DNA from: Eubacteriales Family XIII. Incertae Sedis bacterium
GTDB lineage: Bacteria > Bacillota > Clostridia > Peptostreptococcales > Anaerovoracaceae
Direction: 5' to 3'
DNA length: 60,317 nucleotides
Assembly: GCA_031264295.1 (NCBI GenBank)
Contig: JAISED010000062.1
Coordinates: 1 to 60,317, forward strand
The notes under the pieces were generated by a model. It made no database searches, had not been told where the DNA came from, and saw only the letters and a list, made by a program, of their open reading frames with translations. Shown here piece after piece: positions 48,429-58,472 of the stretch. How positions within the stretch are numbered: position 1 is the first letter of the stretch; each line of letters opens with the position of its first letter. The translations under genes were made by a program, and so were the position numbers.

Positions 48429-49901
48429 CTACAAGCCTCCTTCCTTCAAAGTCTCTCTAGATTCAACTGTCATTTCAGCTATTAAGTCATATCCAAGTTC
48501 TCTTAACATGCAATAGTCCTTAAATATTTCCTCAGTCTCTTTCCTGATACGTGCACAACCATTTTTACGCAATTCAGGAAGTATACTATCCATCCCGTCC
48601 AGTTCACCAATACATGCTGTGCAATATAAATATGCCCAGCAGTTACAACATCTTGTTGAGGTCTCGCGTTCCAAGTTAAGTATTCTTTCAGCTTTCTTCA
48701 GGTTTATTCCTTCTATCAAGTTCCCAATACATGTGATTGTAGATTTTTCACTTATCCGTTCGCATGGGTAAAAATCACCCTCCACATTTACAAATAAACG
48801 GAACATACCTGGCACACATGGCCCTGCACGATGCGTTTTCTTAGGTAATTTATCCATTTGTGTAGTCTGTTTCCCCCCCCTTTGACGCTCTATTGTAGCA
48901 AAAACCGTATCCAATAATTGAGATGCCACAGAGTCTTTTATCCAACCCAGTTTAGCCAAGAAATATTTGAATTTCTCATATTCCCATTCTGCGATATAGT
49001 CCTCGTTGAAATTCAGAACAATATCGGAATATCTGGTGTCAATAAGCCCTGCGTTAAAGTGTCTCTCCTTGAGCATTTCATGATTTCTGACAAATTCATT
49101 GATTTCGCTGAACTTATTGGTTGGATCCATGACAGTATTAAAGAGAACATGAGCGTTATAATATGTTGGAAATTTCCCAATTAACATATTCAAATTTGCA
49201 ATAATAGTTTTGAACGAACCTTCATCGCTACCTGCAAATCGACGATGTCTATCATGTATATTTTCGGGTCCGTCAAGACTGATTGTTATAGAAAAATCAT
49301 GTTGCTCAAAAAAAAGTACTTTCTCTTCTGTAATCAACGTGCCGTTTGTTGTGGTTGTGTAATTAATTATGCGACCTTCAGCTTTTTGTTCTGCGTACTC
49401 AACACACTTTTTTATAAAGTTAAACCGCAAAAGCGGTTCACCGCCATAAAATCCAATACTAATATCTTTCGAATCCCTTGAGTGGGCTATTAAATAATCA
49501 ATAGCTTTCTTTGCCGTGTCAAAGTCCATTTCCTTTTGCGAATGTGCCCTGTTGTTATAATCTCCAGAATACACACAATATCCACAGCGCAGGTTACAGC
49601 GTTGTGTTATTTGCAAAGTCATATGGCCAATTTTGCTTCTATGACAGTACTCAAGATACGGCGTCATTGGATGTTCTACTTCCTCGACACGATTGTTTTT
49701 TAAAAATCCATTATTTTTTAAATTATCTATGTATTCATCTACTGAACACGAATCTAAACTACACTCAACATCACTTCTTCCGCTTTGTAAACGCGCAAAG
49801 ACTGGCTCGGGTATTTTTAATATTTTGTCAGTATTCACATCGTGCAAATAATAGCCTTCTGAAGTTGAAAACAAGTGAATGAACGGCATCTCATTATCCA
49901 T
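48429..49901 (-). CDS. ccpM: Cys-rich peptide radical SAM maturase (CcpM type)
   Basis: A 490-residue radical SAM/SPASM enzyme. The first ~90 residues look like a peptide-recognition region. The radical SAM core has CNLRCGYC (Cys102, 106, 109; CxxxCxxC) and GFYGGEPLL. The C-terminal SPASM-like half is Cys-rich (GPCVPGM, YPCERI, TRCCNCWAYLYCTAC, NGCARI) for auxiliary iron-sulfur clusters. It installs a radical-derived crosslink on the Cys-rich precursor. The ATG at 49901, six bases after AGGAGG, is preferred to the TTG two codons earlier. First gene of the RiPP operon. Confidence 0.88.
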   Translation of the reverse strand: MDNEMPFIHLFSTSEGYYLHDVNTDKILKIPEPVFARLQSGRSDVECSLDSCSVDEYIDNLKNNGFLKNNRVEEVEHPMTPYLEYCHRSKIGHMTLQITQRCNLRCGYCVYSGDYNNRAHSQKEMDFDTAKKAIDYLIAHSRDSKDISIGFYGGEPLLRFNFIKKCVEYAEQKAEGRIINYTTTTNGTLITEEKVLFFEQHDFSITISLDGPENIHDRHRRFAGSDEGSFKTIIANLNMLIGKFPTYYNAHVLFNTVMDPTNKFSEINEFVRNHEMLKERHFNAGLIDTRYSDIVLNFNEDYIAEWEYEKFKYFLAKLGWIKDSVASQLLDTVFATIERQRGGKQTTQMDKLPKKTHRAGPCVPGMFRLFVNVEGDFYPCERISEKSTITCIGNLIEGINLKKAERILNLERETSTRCCNCWAYLYCTACIGELDGMDSILPELRKNGCARIRKETEEIFKDYCMLRELGYDLIAEMTVESRETLKEGGL

Positions 49902-50002
49902 TTGCAACCTCCTGCAATTATCGGTAATAAACCGTATTACAAAGTGGATATTATGCTAGGAGAACTCACGCGGCTCTCCTTCCACACACCTAGTATAATA
50001 GT

Positions 50003-50031
50003 ATGTTACGCCTTGAATCTTAAAATGTCAA
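50003..50031 (-). promoter_or_regulatory. Promoter of the RiPP operon
   Basis: Minus-strand TTGACA (50026-50031; perfect), 17-bp spacer, TAACAT (50003-50008), the same -10 as the rpoB promoter. Predicted start near 49996, leaving a ~95-base leader with a small GGAGA/TCTCC hairpin. Confidence 0.65.
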
Positions 50032-50392
50032 TTGTTTCCCACCTCGAATCGCTCGCTAATTTGGTAAGTGCGACCACGAATTTGGCAACTTCTAGAGTTA
50101 CGACACAACTCACTCCTCCTGCAAATAACCGGTTTACTTCTCCTCGTATAATATGTATTGTGCAGAGCATCATCCACACCGGGTAACGAAGGCACCCAAT
50201 GCGCCGCCATTGCGAGCGGAAGCCCGTTCGCGGATGTGAAACTTTCAAAAAGCTTTTGCGATGCGGATTGCAAAGGACACGACAGACCGATAGCACTGGG
50301 AAGTGCAAGAAGCGGACAGATGCACTGTTGTTTCGAACAACCTCTCTTTGTCCTTTGTGAATGTAATACTCAACCACATTGCACTGAAGTGC
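50032..50392. other. Unassigned interval upstream of the RiPP operon
   Basis: About 360 bases open on both strands in several frames: a minus frame of 149 codons and a plus Cys-rich frame of 106 codons. Neither has a ribosome binding site or recognisable motif. Both look like chance frames, or remnants of a repeated or decayed element. No terminal inverted repeats were seen. Confidence 0.4.
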
Positions 50393-50434
50393 AAAAAATG
50401 GAATCCCCCTTTGCTTACTCACAAAGGGGATTCC
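50393..50434 (-). terminator. Terminator of the sugar ABC operon
   Basis: Strong hairpin with arms GGAATCCCC(C)TTTG and CAAAGGGGATTCC (50400-50434), followed on the minus strand by six T (50393-50398). It lies about 115 bases after the permease stop. AAAATTTT flanks the other side, so it might also work for plus-strand transcripts. Confidence 0.8.
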
Positions 50435-50550
50435 AAAATTTTGATAATGCATCACTTTACACGCTTTTCGTTTTATAATATTTCATGCCACAATGCGCCG
50501 CTTGTCATTGGCCGACTCGCGCCACTTCATTTCTTACGCTTTAAGCGTCG

Positions 50551-51804
50551 TTACGATGCATTACGCCGCTTCTGAGATACAACGTCCATGATAACCGCCG
50601 CAAGCAGAACGAGACCTTTTACTGTCTTCTGCCAGTTGGCGTCAACGCCGAGCAAGGACATGCCGTTATTCAGTACGCCCATGAAGATCGCGCCGATAAC
50701 CGCGCCGCTGACTGTACCTACGCCGCCGTAAGCGGACGCGCCTCCTATGAAGCAGGCGCCTATAGCGTCAAGCTCATACATATTCCCCGCCCCAGGTGTA
50801 GCCGAGTCAAACCTTGCCACGCATACCAGCGCGGCTACAGCGACCAGGAATCCCATGTTTGTATAGGCAAAGAACATAACCTTGTTCGTATCTACGCCCG
50901 AGAATATCGCGGCCTTTTCATTGCCGCCCATTGCGTAGAGATAACGCCCCGAAACCGTCTTCGAGGTATAATAATGGTAAACCAGAACTATTATCGCCAA
51001 GGTAATGAGTACTACAGGCATACCCTTGCTGTGTCCGAACAGCCAGAACACATACATTATGATGGCGCAGATTATTACAATGCGCACTCCCATGATGACT
51101 GGCGACTCTACCTTGTACTTTTTACGAATTTTAGCTATGCGATTATATACCTGCAATATCACAAACGCGGCACATACAATAGCGCCTATCACAAGTGTGA
51201 GCGGAACAAGCATATCCGGCGCGGTATCGCCGCCGGGTAGGTAATTATTGAAAAATCTCTTGTAATTCTGCGGGAACGGCGAGATAACAAGACCGTTAAG
51301 CAGAATTGCAGCCATTCCCCGGAAGGTAAGCATTCCCGCCAATGTAACGATGAACGGCGGTATACGTATATAAGCGATCCAAAACGCCTGCCACGCGCCG
51401 AGAGCAACGCCTATCAGCAGACAGATTATAACAGTCAGATATATGTTCATCTGATGGTTAACCATAAGTTCGCCCGCAACCGCGCCTATGAACGCTAGTC
51501 CGCTGCCAACCGAAAGGTCGATGTTTCCGCCCGTAAGTATGCATAACAACATCCCGCTGGCAAGTATAACTACATACCCATTCTGCGCGATCAGGTTGGT
51601 AACATTCGACGGGGAGAAAAATGACGCCGTGAAATTAGTGTGAAGCGACACTAGTATCTGGAACAATACCATAACGGCTATAAGAGCAACAAGCATCGTA
51701 TTCTGCTTTATGAACTCAAGCACCATATTGCCTCTGGAACCGCTTGAAGCATCCGGTGCATTGGGTTCAGTTTCCAATGTTGGGGCTTTGTTGATATCAG
51801 CCAT
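50551..51804 (-). CDS. gguB: Monosaccharide ABC transporter permease (GguB/MmsB-like)
   Basis: A 417-residue inner-membrane permease with about 10-12 hydrophobic segments of the ribose/xylose class. Typical segments are NGYVVILASGMLLCILTGGN then IDLSVGSGLAFIGA, and GACFIGGASAYGGVGTVSGA. Its length (over 400) fits the multiple-monosaccharide GguB/XylH subgroup rather than RbsC. It partners with the ATPase and the ChvE-like binding protein encoded upstream. Confidence 0.9.
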   Translation of the reverse strand: MADINKAPTLETEPNAPDASSGSRGNMVLEFIKQNTMLVALIAVMVLFQILVSLHTNFTASFFSPSNVTNLIAQNGYVVILASGMLLCILTGGNIDLSVGSGLAFIGAVAGELMVNHQMNIYLTVIICLLIGVALGAWQAFWIAYIRIPPFIVTLAGMLTFRGMAAILLNGLVISPFPQNYKRFFNNYLPGGDTAPDMLVPLTLVIGAIVCAAFVILQVYNRIAKIRKKYKVESPVIMGVRIVIICAIIMYVFWLFGHSKGMPVVLITLAIIVLVYHYYTSKTVSGRYLYAMGGNEKAAIFSGVDTNKVMFFAYTNMGFLVAVAALVCVARFDSATPGAGNMYELDAIGACFIGGASAYGGVGTVSGAVIGAIFMGVLNNGMSLLGVDANWQKTVKGLVLLAAVIMDVVSQKRRNAS

Positions 51805-51818
51805 ATTATCACTCTCCT

Positions 51819-53348
51819 TTACGATGCGCTTGTACTGAGGATGCTGGACATAATCTTCTCCTGACTGGCCTCGTCATGAGAGTACTCAGCAACAATCCGC
51901 CCCTCGTTCATCACATAGATACGATCACACATTCCAAGTATTTCCGGCATCTCGCTGGAAATCATCACTACCGACTTATTTTGGGCTACCAATTCGTTAA
52001 TAAAGTTATAAATCTCATACTTGGCGCCTACATCTATCCCCCTGGTGGGTTCATCCAATATCAAGAACTCCGGTTGCGCATACATCCATTTGCTGAGCAG
52101 TACCTTCTGTTGATTTCCGCCCGAAAGGCTGCCTGCCTTCTGTTCCACGCTGTTGCACTTGACATGGAGCATATCCTTATATTCATTTGCGTCTGTGACT
52201 TCTCTGTCATTGTCTATCCGCCCGTGACGACTGATTCTGCGAAGATTTGCAAGCGTCACATTAACCCTGATCGGGTTAGACAGTATCAATCCGTTGGTCT
52301 TTCTGTCCTCTGTAACATAGGCCAATTTGTTATTTATGGCATCTTGTACAGTATTGAGTTTTACCTCTTTCCCATCCAGATACACAGAGCCGCTTATACC
52401 GCGCCCGTATATCTTGCCGAACACGCTCATGGCGAGTTCGCTCCGTCCGGCACCCATCAGACCGCTTATGCCCACGACTTCACCCCTGTGAACCTTTATG
52501 CTGACATTGTCGCATACCTTTCGCTCATACAGGGGATGATATACCGTCCAGTCTTTTACTTCAAGGCTCACATCGCCGATAGAAGATTTTCTCTTTGGAA
52601 AACGATCATGGATCTCACGCCCGACCATGCCCTTGATGATCCTGCCCTCGCCGGTGTCGTCTACATTCTTCGTAAGTGTTTCTATCGTAGCGCCGTCGCG
52701 CAGTATCGTTATGCGATCCGCGACCTGCACGACTTCACTCAGCTTATGGGAGATCAGGATAGAAGTTATCCCCTCGCCCTTGAATTGAATCAGCAGCGCC
52801 AGCAACTTCTGACTGTCGTCCTCATTAAGCGACGCCGTAGGTTCATCCAGTATGAGCAAACGCACCTTCTTCGCCAGTGCCTTGGCTATCTCCACCAACT
52901 GCTGCTTGCCGACACTGATATCCTTTATAAGCGTCCTTGACGACTCCTTGAGACCGACGACCTTCATATGCGCGTCCGCCTCACTGTAGGTGGCGCCCCA
53001 GTCTATGTTCATCTTCTTCCCGCGCTCATTGCCGAGAAACATGTTTTCGGCTATGCTCATCTTAGGTACAAGCGCCAGTTCCTGATGAATGATCACTATA
53101 CCTTTGTCTTCACTGTCGCGGATGCCGGAAAAGCGGCATTCCTCACCGGCATAGATGATATTGCCTTCATAACTTCCGTGCCCGTACACACCACTCAGAA
53201 TGTTCATAAGCGTGGACTTGCCCGCACCGTTTTCCCCGACAATCGCGTGGATCTCCCCCTCTTCAACATCGAAGCTCACATCATTTAAAGCCCTTACACC
53301 GGAGAACAATTTGGTAATGTTCTGCATTTTGAGAAGATAATCTTTCAA
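51819..53348 (-). CDS. gguA: Monosaccharide ABC transporter ATPase (GguA/MmsA-like)
   Basis: A 509-residue protein with two fused nucleotide-binding domains, as in RbsA/XylG/GguA. Domain 1 has Walker [10 protein letters not shown], signature [15 protein letters not shown] and Walker [10 protein letters not shown]. Domain 2 has the degenerate GLMGAGRSE site, signature [14 protein letters not shown] and [10 protein letters not shown]. The start is TTG at 53348 ([13 protein letters not shown], equal to the family start MxDYILxMxNITK) with GGAGGGAG five bases upstream; longer frames are artefacts. Confidence 0.92.
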   Translation of the reverse strand: MKDYLLKMQNITKLFSGVRALNDVSFDVEEGEIHAIVGENGAGKSTLMNILSGVYGHGSYEGNIIYAGEECRFSGIRDSEDKGIVIIHQELALVPKMSIAENMFLGNERGKKMNIDWGATYSEADAHMKVVGLKESSRTLIKDISVGKQQLVEIAKALAKKVRLLILDEPTASLNEDDSQKLLALLIQFKGEGITSILISHKLSEVVQVADRITILRDGATIETLTKNVDDTGEGRIIKGMVGREIHDRFPKRKSSIGDVSLEVKDWTVYHPLYERKVCDNVSIKVHRGEVVGISGLMGAGRSELAMSVFGKIYGRGISGSVYLDGKEVKLNTVQDAINNKLAYVTEDRKTNGLILSNPIRVNVTLANLRRISRHGRIDNDREVTDANEYKDMLHVKCNSVEQKAGSLSGGNQQKVLLSKWMYAQPEFLILDEPTRGIDVGAKYEIYNFINELVAQNKSVVMISSEMPEILGMCDRIYVMNEGRIVAEYSHDEASQEKIMSSILSTSAS

Positions 53349-53459
53349 GTAAACTCCCTCCCAGCCTAAATATAAAATAATGATTCCGGTAAGTAAGACT
53401 GCGACTATCGTTCGACCCGGCAAAAGAATCCGTATAAGTCTTGTAATGGACAATAAACA

Positions 53460-53485
53460 GGAGGGTGGGAATCCCCCCACCCTCC
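53460..53485 (-). terminator. Attenuator-like hairpin between chvE and gguA
   Basis: Ten-base arms GGAGGGTGGG and CCCACCCTCC with a short loop, 35 bases after the binding-protein stop and about 110 before gguA. Only a weak T-rich stretch follows. Such hairpins commonly protect or partially terminate the binding-protein mRNA so it is made in excess over the membrane parts. Confidence 0.6.
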
Positions 53486-53519
53486 TTGATCGTGACCTGT
53501 TTTTGTCGCAGTCTTTGGA

Positions 53520-54641
53520 TTATTCTGCCGGCGTAACGTCCGCCTCGGTGTAATATCCGCTGTCAATCAAGAGTTCCTGGTAATTTTCAATCGTTCCAAT
53601 AACCGGTGCGCACTGATATGTCGGAATGACGCCAGTTCCATTATCATATGTTGTGGTGTCATTGATTTCAGGCTCTGTGCCCTTCAGTATGGAATCGATC
53701 ATTTGTACTGTCCGCGCAGCCAATGTACGGGTATCTTTGAATACTGACATCGACTGGGTGCCTTGCTTCATGTTGATGACGGAAGGCTTGTCGCAGTCCT
53801 GACCGGTTATGATCGGGAAGTTCTCCGCAGTGTAGCCAGCGTTCTTCAGAGCTGTTGTAACACCCTGAGCTGTTGAGTCGTTGCTGCAAAGAACCGCATC
53901 AAGCTTGGTTCCGTTCGGTCCGTAGCCATTGACCGCAATCAGGTTCTCCATACGGCTCTGAGCGACTTCTGAACTCCATCCCTGGATCGCGCACTGTTCT
54001 CTTGCGGTCTGTCCTGACGGTACAACCAGCTTGCCTTCGTCGATGTAGGGCTGAAGCACTTCCAGCGCTCCGCCGAAGAAGAAGATGATATTGTTGTCGT
54101 CCGGGGAACCAGTGAACATTTCGATGTTGTAAGGACCGGCGGAATTTTTAAGATCCAAGGCTGTTTCGATATACTCGCCCTGCATTCTGCCTACAAGGTT
54201 GTTGTCGAATGTAGCATAGTAGGCGATTCCGTCCGTGTTCATGATCAGCCTGTCATAGGCTATAACCGGAATTCCGGCGGCTTTAGCGCTGTCGACTACA
54301 TTGGTAAGGGACGCCGCTTCAATAGCTGCAATTACGAGTACCTGGCATCCTGTGGCGATCATGTTCTCAAGCTGTGCAACCTGAGTCGGAACATCGTTGT
54401 CGCCTGCATACTGCAGATCGACCTCATAGCCCGCCGCTTCAAGCTGCTGTTTCATGTTGGCGCCGTCCTGGTTCCAGCGCTGCAGACTCTGGGTAGGCAT
54501 AGATACGCCCACTTTGAGGGTATCGCCGCCTCCGTTGCCTGTATCAGCATCATCACCGTCGTTACCGCCGGTCTGGCCGCAAGCTGAGAATGTGAACACC
54601 ATCGCGATCACCAACAGAATTGAAAATACTTTTTTCTTCAT
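53520..54641 (-). CDS. chvE: Multiple-monosaccharide-binding lipoprotein (ChvE-like)
   Basis: A 373-residue periplasmic-binding-protein-like lipoprotein. Signal peptide MKKKVFSILLVIAMVFTFSAC, lipid Cys21, then a Gly/Asp/Asn linker and a sugar-binding fold: KVGVSMPTQSLQRWNQDG, AIEAASLTNVVDSAKAAGIP, VIAYDRLI, VLCSNDSTAQGV and ITGQDCDKPS. The pattern and length fit ChvE/XylF-like proteins binding pentoses, glucose or galactose; the ligand is not resolved. First gene of the importer operon. Confidence 0.92.
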   Translation of the reverse strand: MKKKVFSILLVIAMVFTFSACGQTGGNDGDDADTGNGGGDTLKVGVSMPTQSLQRWNQDGANMKQQLEAAGYEVDLQYAGDNDVPTQVAQLENMIATGCQVLVIAAIEAASLTNVVDSAKAAGIPVIAYDRLIMNTDGIAYYATFDNNLVGRMQGEYIETALDLKNSAGPYNIEMFTGSPDDNNIIFFFGGALEVLQPYIDEGKLVVPSGQTAREQCAIQGWSSEVAQSRMENLIAVNGYGPNGTKLDAVLCSNDSTAQGVTTALKNAGYTAENFPIITGQDCDKPSVINMKQGTQSMSVFKDTRTLAARTVQMIDSILKGTEPEINDTTTYDNGTGVIPTYQCAPVIGTIENYQELLIDSGYYTEADVTPAE

Positions 54642-54697
54642 TTCTCTCCTCCATTTCTTTTTCTAGTACTAAACACACGATACTATAACTTTTATCA

Positions 54698-54820
54698 TCA
54701 CCGGCGGGATTTCCGGTGAGATGCCTGTCTAAAAGAACACAATAAAGCAGAGAGCGGTAACCGTCTCACCACGTTACCGTATCCTGTGTAAAGACTAAAC
54801 CAAATTCTCATAAATGTCAA
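54698..54820 (-). promoter_or_regulatory. chvE promoter with operator-like inverted repeats
   Basis: TTGACA (54815-54820, perfect), 17-bp spacer, TAGTCT (54792-54797) on the minus strand; start near 54785. Directly downstream, CGGTAAC and GTTACCG (54755-54779) form an inverted repeat at about +6 to +30, placed to block transcription. Further down, TCACCGG/CCGGTGA (54698-54719) could be a second site or a leader hairpin. Sugar-responsive repression is inferred. Confidence 0.6.
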
Positions 54821-54881
54821 GTAAAAAAAATATAATCCAAAAGTGAAAATTTTAAAATATCACTGTCATACCTTGTGATTC

Positions 54882-54910
54882 TTGCAATTTTTCGCTTTTT
54901 CGCTTATAAT
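54882..54910 (+). promoter_or_regulatory. Promoter of icd
   Basis: TTGCAA (54882-54887), 17-bp spacer, TATAAT (54905-54910), predicting a start near 54917, about 38 bases before the ATG. It is divergent from the chvE promoter. Confidence 0.75.
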
Positions 54911-54954
54911 TATCTTAAATATAATATCTGTGGTATACAAGCAAGGGAGGACAT

Positions 54955-56157
54955 ATGCCTGAGAAAATAGCAATGAAAACGCCGCTTGTGGAAATGGACG
55001 GCGATGAAATGACGCGAGTCATATGGAAATGGGTAAGGAATCTGCTCATTCTCCCATATGTCGATCTCAAAACCGAGTACTTCGATCTGGGTCTGGAGAA
55101 TAGAGAAGCTACGCGCGACAGGGTCACCGCCGAATCCGCCGAAGCAACGCTTGAACTGGGTGTCGCCGTCAAATGCGCGACCATAACGCCGAACGCCGCC
55201 CGTGTTAAAGAGTACAATCTTTCCGAAATGTGGAAATCCCCTAACGGCACGATAAGGGCGATACTGGACGGAACAGTATTCCGTGCGCCTATCCTCGCTA
55301 AAGGGATCATTCCGTATATCCCGACTTGGAGCAAACCGATAACCATCGCCCGTCACGCCTACGGCGACATCTACCGCAACGCCGAACTCGCGGCCGAACC
55401 CGGAAGCCGCGCGGAATTGGTCATAACCGCAGCCGACGGTTCTGAAAAACGCGTCCTGATCCACGAATTTAAGGATGGCGGTGTCGTCCAGGGCGTTCAC
55501 AACACCGACGAAAGCATATCATCCTTCGCGCGTTCCTGCTTTGCCTACGCCGTCGACACCGGACAGGATCTCTGGTTCGCCACGAAAGACACTATTTCCA
55601 AGACTTACGACCATCGTTTCAAAGACATATTCGAAGAAATTTTCGATAAAGAATACAAAAGCGCATTCGAAGCCGCAGGCATCTCATACTTCTATACACT
55701 GATCGACGACATGGTAGCGAGAGCGGTTCGCTCTGAAGGCGGCTACATCTGGGCTTGCAAGAATTACGACGGCGACGTGATGTCGGACATGGCTGCGACC
55801 GCATATGGCAGTCTGGCCATGATGACCTCTTCCCTCGTCTCGCCCAAGGGCGTGTTCGAGTTTGAGGCGGCTCACGGCACTGTACAGCGCCATTACTACA
55901 AATATCTGCAAGGCGAAACGACCTCCACCAATTCCGTAGCGACAATTTTCGCCTGGAGCGGTGCGCTCAGGAAACGCGGAAAACTCGACGGACTCGCTGA
56001 ACTGTCAGCATTCGCAGACAGACTGGAGAAGAGCACAATCGACACAATAGAAGCCGGTGTCATGACCGGCGATCTCTATGATATTTCCGTGACTCCAGGG
56101 AAAAAGCGCGTTGATACAGAAGCGTTTTTAAAAGAAGTGGCGCGGCGGCTAGTCTAA
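54955..56157 (+). CDS. icd: Isocitrate dehydrogenase, NADP-dependent (type II, eukaryotic-like)
   Basis: A 400-residue enzyme converting isocitrate to 2-oxoglutarate. It starts PLVEMDGDEMTRVIWKW, as in the eukaryotic-like dimeric clade, unlike E. coli Icd. Substrate and metal motifs include SPNGTIRAILDGTVFRAPI, DDMVARAVRSEGGYIWACKN (Asp metal ligands) and YDGDVMSD. The cofactor region is EAAHGTVQRHYYKYLQGE; the Arg/His after GTV favours NADP. The ATG follows AGGGAGG. Monocistronic in appearance. Provides 2-oxoglutarate for glutamate. Confidence 0.95.
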   Translation: MPEKIAMKTPLVEMDGDEMTRVIWKWVRNLLILPYVDLKTEYFDLGLENREATRDRVTAESAEATLELGVAVKCATITPNAARVKEYNLSEMWKSPNGTIRAILDGTVFRAPILAKGIIPYIPTWSKPITIARHAYGDIYRNAELAAEPGSRAELVITAADGSEKRVLIHEFKDGGVVQGVHNTDESISSFARSCFAYAVDTGQDLWFATKDTISKTYDHRFKDIFEEIFDKEYKSAFEAAGISYFYTLIDDMVARAVRSEGGYIWACKNYDGDVMSDMAATAYGSLAMMTSSLVSPKGVFEFEAAHGTVQRHYYKYLQGETTSTNSVATIFAWSGALRKRGKLDGLAELSAFADRLEKSTIDTIEAGVMTGDLYDISVTPGKKRVDTEAFLKEVARRLV

Positions 56158-56178
56158 ACCCGCGACAAGTATTAGTTC

Positions 56179-56222
56179 ACTGAGGCGCCGCTTAAGCGAC
56201 CCCGGTTAAAGCAGGGTTTTTA
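56179..56222 (+). terminator. Weak terminator-like element after icd
   Basis: A CGCTTAAGCG palindrome is followed by a short ACCC/GGGT stem and five T at 56216-56221. The stem is short, so termination is uncertain. Confidence 0.3.
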
Positions 56223-56231
56223 GAAGTCCCC

Positions 56232-56894
56232 TTAAAGGCTCCAATCGATCTCTTGCCCAAAACCCGCGAGGAATTCGTTTGCCTTTTTGAAATGCCCGCA
56301 GCCGAAAAATCCGTTATACGCTGAAAGCGGGCTGGGGTGAGCCGCCGTTAACACCAGATGCCTCCATCCGGAAATGAGCGGCGCTTTCGCCTTGGCGCTG
56401 GCGCCCCATAACAGGAAAACCATAGGCGTTTCCCGCTGCGCCAGCAGTGTGATGACCCTGTCTGTGAACGTCTCCCATCCCATGCCTTTGTGGGAATTCG
56501 GAGCGCCCTCCCTCACCGTCAGCACAGTATTCAGCAGCAGAACCCCCTGCTTCGCCCAATCCGTCAAGCATCCGTGGCCGGGCGGCGTTACACCCAGTTC
56601 ATCCTTCAGTTCCTTGAAAATATTCACGAGAGAGGGCGGCGTCTGCGCGCCCTTTTGTACAGAAAAGCATAAACCATGCGCCTGACCCTTACCATGGTAG
56701 GGATCCTGCCCCAGTATCACCGCTTTAACATCTTTATACGCCGTATATTTTAAGGCATTAAAAATATCATACATGGACGGGTATATGACGCGCGTCCGGT
56801 ATTCACTCTTTAAAAAGGCTCTGAGCCCGAGGTAATATTCCTTCTCAAACTCGCCGGCAAGCACATCGTCCCAATCGTTTCCAATATTTACCAT
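56232..56894 (-). CDS. ung: Uracil-DNA glycosylase (family 1)
   Basis: A 220-residue base-excision repair enzyme that removes uracil from DNA. Water-activating motif [18 protein letters not shown], the uracil-binding LLNTVLTV, and the DNA-intercalation loop [14 protein letters not shown] are all present. Length is standard. Converges with icd. No partner genes apparent. Confidence 0.97.
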   Translation of the reverse strand: MVNIGNDWDDVLAGEFEKEYYLGLRAFLKSEYRTRVIYPSMYDIFNALKYTAYKDVKAVILGQDPYHGKGQAHGLCFSVQKGAQTPPSLVNIFKELKDELGVTPPGHGCLTDWAKQGVLLLNTVLTVREGAPNSHKGMGWETFTDRVITLLAQRETPMVFLLWGASAKAKAPLISGWRHLVLTAAHPSPLSAYNGFFGCGHFKKANEFLAGFGQEIDWSL

Positions 56895-57025
56895 TTATTA
56901 GGCGCCTCACCGCGCTTCTGTCATTTACCCATCCGCCCTACAAATCGTCAGTCTTTAAAGCAGCCGGTTTTTTAACCCTCAGGTTTACAAAACCTCAGTC
57001 TTTCGGATCACCGGCTTTACAAACA

Positions 57026-58384
57026 TCAGTTCTTTAAACTTTGTATGGGCGCGGGTATTCTTCCGCCGCGTTTAATCATCACTGACGGGGAAGCCGTATT
57101 CAGTTTCATCACCGGTCCGCTGCCCAGCAAACCGCCGAATTCCAAGATATCACCGGTCTTCTTGCCTATGGCCGGTATCACCCTGACCGCAGTCGTCTTG
57201 CTGTTGATCATGCCTATGGCCGCTTCATCCGCAATCATAGCCGCGATTACGTCCTCGTGAGTGTCCCCCGGCACGACGATCATATCCAAGCCCACCGAAC
57301 ACACCGCCGTCATCGCCTCCAACTTCTCCACAGACAAGGCGCCGCTCTGCACTGCGGCTATCATCCCCGCGTCCTCCGACACAGGAATGAAGGCACCCGA
57401 AAGACCCCCTACACTTGATGAAGCCATAACGCCGCCCTTCTTTACAGCATCGTTCAAAAGGGCGAGCGCCGCAGTGGTTCCATAAGCCCCACAATGCTCA
57501 AGCCCTATCTCTTCAAGTATATAGGCGACGGAATCACCTATCGCCGGTGTGGGCGCAAGCGAAATATCCACAATGCCAAATGGCGCTCCCAAGCGAGCCG
57601 ACGCTTCGCTGCCGACCATCTGTCCCATGCGCGTGATCTTGAAAGCCGTCCGCTTAATGATCTCGGCTACCTCCGTAAGATCCTTACCCTCGCCCGTCTT
57701 CCTAAGCGCCGCCCTGACCACACCGGGTCCGGAAACGCCCACGTTGATCACACAATCCGGTTCTCCCGGCCCGTGAAACGCCCCTGCCATGAAGGGATTG
57801 TCTTCAGGCGCATTACAGAAAACCACCAACTTCGCTGCGCCTATGCACTGCCTGTCCGCCGTGAGTTCTGCCGTCCGCTTGACGACTCTGCCCATTATCG
57901 CCGCCGCATCCATATTTATACCTGACTTTGTCGAAGCCACATTCACCGACGCGCACACATGATCTGTAAGTGAAAGCGCCTCCGGTATGCTGTTCAGAAC
58001 CTCCAGATCCCCCGGAGAAAAGCCCTTGTGAACCAGGGCTGAAAACCCGCCGATGAAGTTCACTCCCACATCATTCGCGACGCACTCAAGCGTCTTGGCG
58101 TACCTCAAAGGGTCGCCTCCCGACGCCCCGGCAAGCATGGCGATAGGCGTCACAGCTATCCGCTTATTGATAATGGGAATCCCGTATTTTTGCTCGATTT
58201 CCTCGCCTGTTCTCACCAAATTCTTTGCGCGATTGTAGATTTTCGCATACAGTTTATCACATGAAGAATCAATACTGCCGTCACAGCAGTCAAGAAGCGA
58301 TATTCCCATAGTTATTGTTCGTATATCCAGGTTTTCGTCCTGTATCATGGTGATCGTTTCCATGATATCCGACATATTCAGCAT
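57026..58384 (-). CDS. UPF0210 (PFL family) protein
   Basis: A 452-residue protein of the UPF0210/DUF711 family, related by fold to glycyl-radical (pyruvate formate-lyase-like) barrels but without the radical motif. It starts [27 protein letters not shown] and contains [10 protein letters not shown] and [20 protein letters not shown]. Conserved in many anaerobes and nearly always next to an ACT-domain gene, as here; biochemical role unknown. Degenerate repeats of TCAGTCTTTAAA-like sequence lie just beyond its stop (about 56948-57035). Confidence 0.9.
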   Translation of the reverse strand: MLNMSDIMETITMIQDENLDIRTITMGISLLDCCDGSIDSSCDKLYAKIYNRAKNLVRTGEEIEQKYGIPIINKRIAVTPIAMLAGASGGDPLRYAKTLECVANDVGVNFIGGFSALVHKGFSPGDLEVLNSIPEALSLTDHVCASVNVASTKSGINMDAAAIMGRVVKRTAELTADRQCIGAAKLVVFCNAPEDNPFMAGAFHGPGEPDCVINVGVSGPGVVRAALRKTGEGKDLTEVAEIIKRTAFKITRMGQMVGSEASARLGAPFGIVDISLAPTPAIGDSVAYILEEIGLEHCGAYGTTAALALLNDAVKKGGVMASSSVGGLSGAFIPVSEDAGMIAAVQSGALSVEKLEAMTAVCSVGLDMIVVPGDTHEDVIAAMIADEAAIGMINSKTTAVRVIPAIGKKTGDILEFGGLLGSGPVMKLNTASPSVMIKRGGRIPAPIQSLKN

Positions 58385-58472
58385 ACAGACTCCATCCCCG
58401 CCGCTTTAGGCGCTGACCGCCCCTAGGGCGCGGTTATAGCTGCGGCTAACTCTATCCACACCGTCTGAGGCG

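Noticed and set aside
50006..50455. Minus-strand 149-codon frame
   Set aside because: No ribosome binding site or motif, and it overlaps the promoter and terminator elements.
50158..50478. Plus-strand Cys-rich 106-codon frame near the RiPP cluster, considered as a second precursor
   Set aside because: No ribosome binding site, no leader resemblance to the real precursor, and it runs through the terminator hairpin of the sugar operon.
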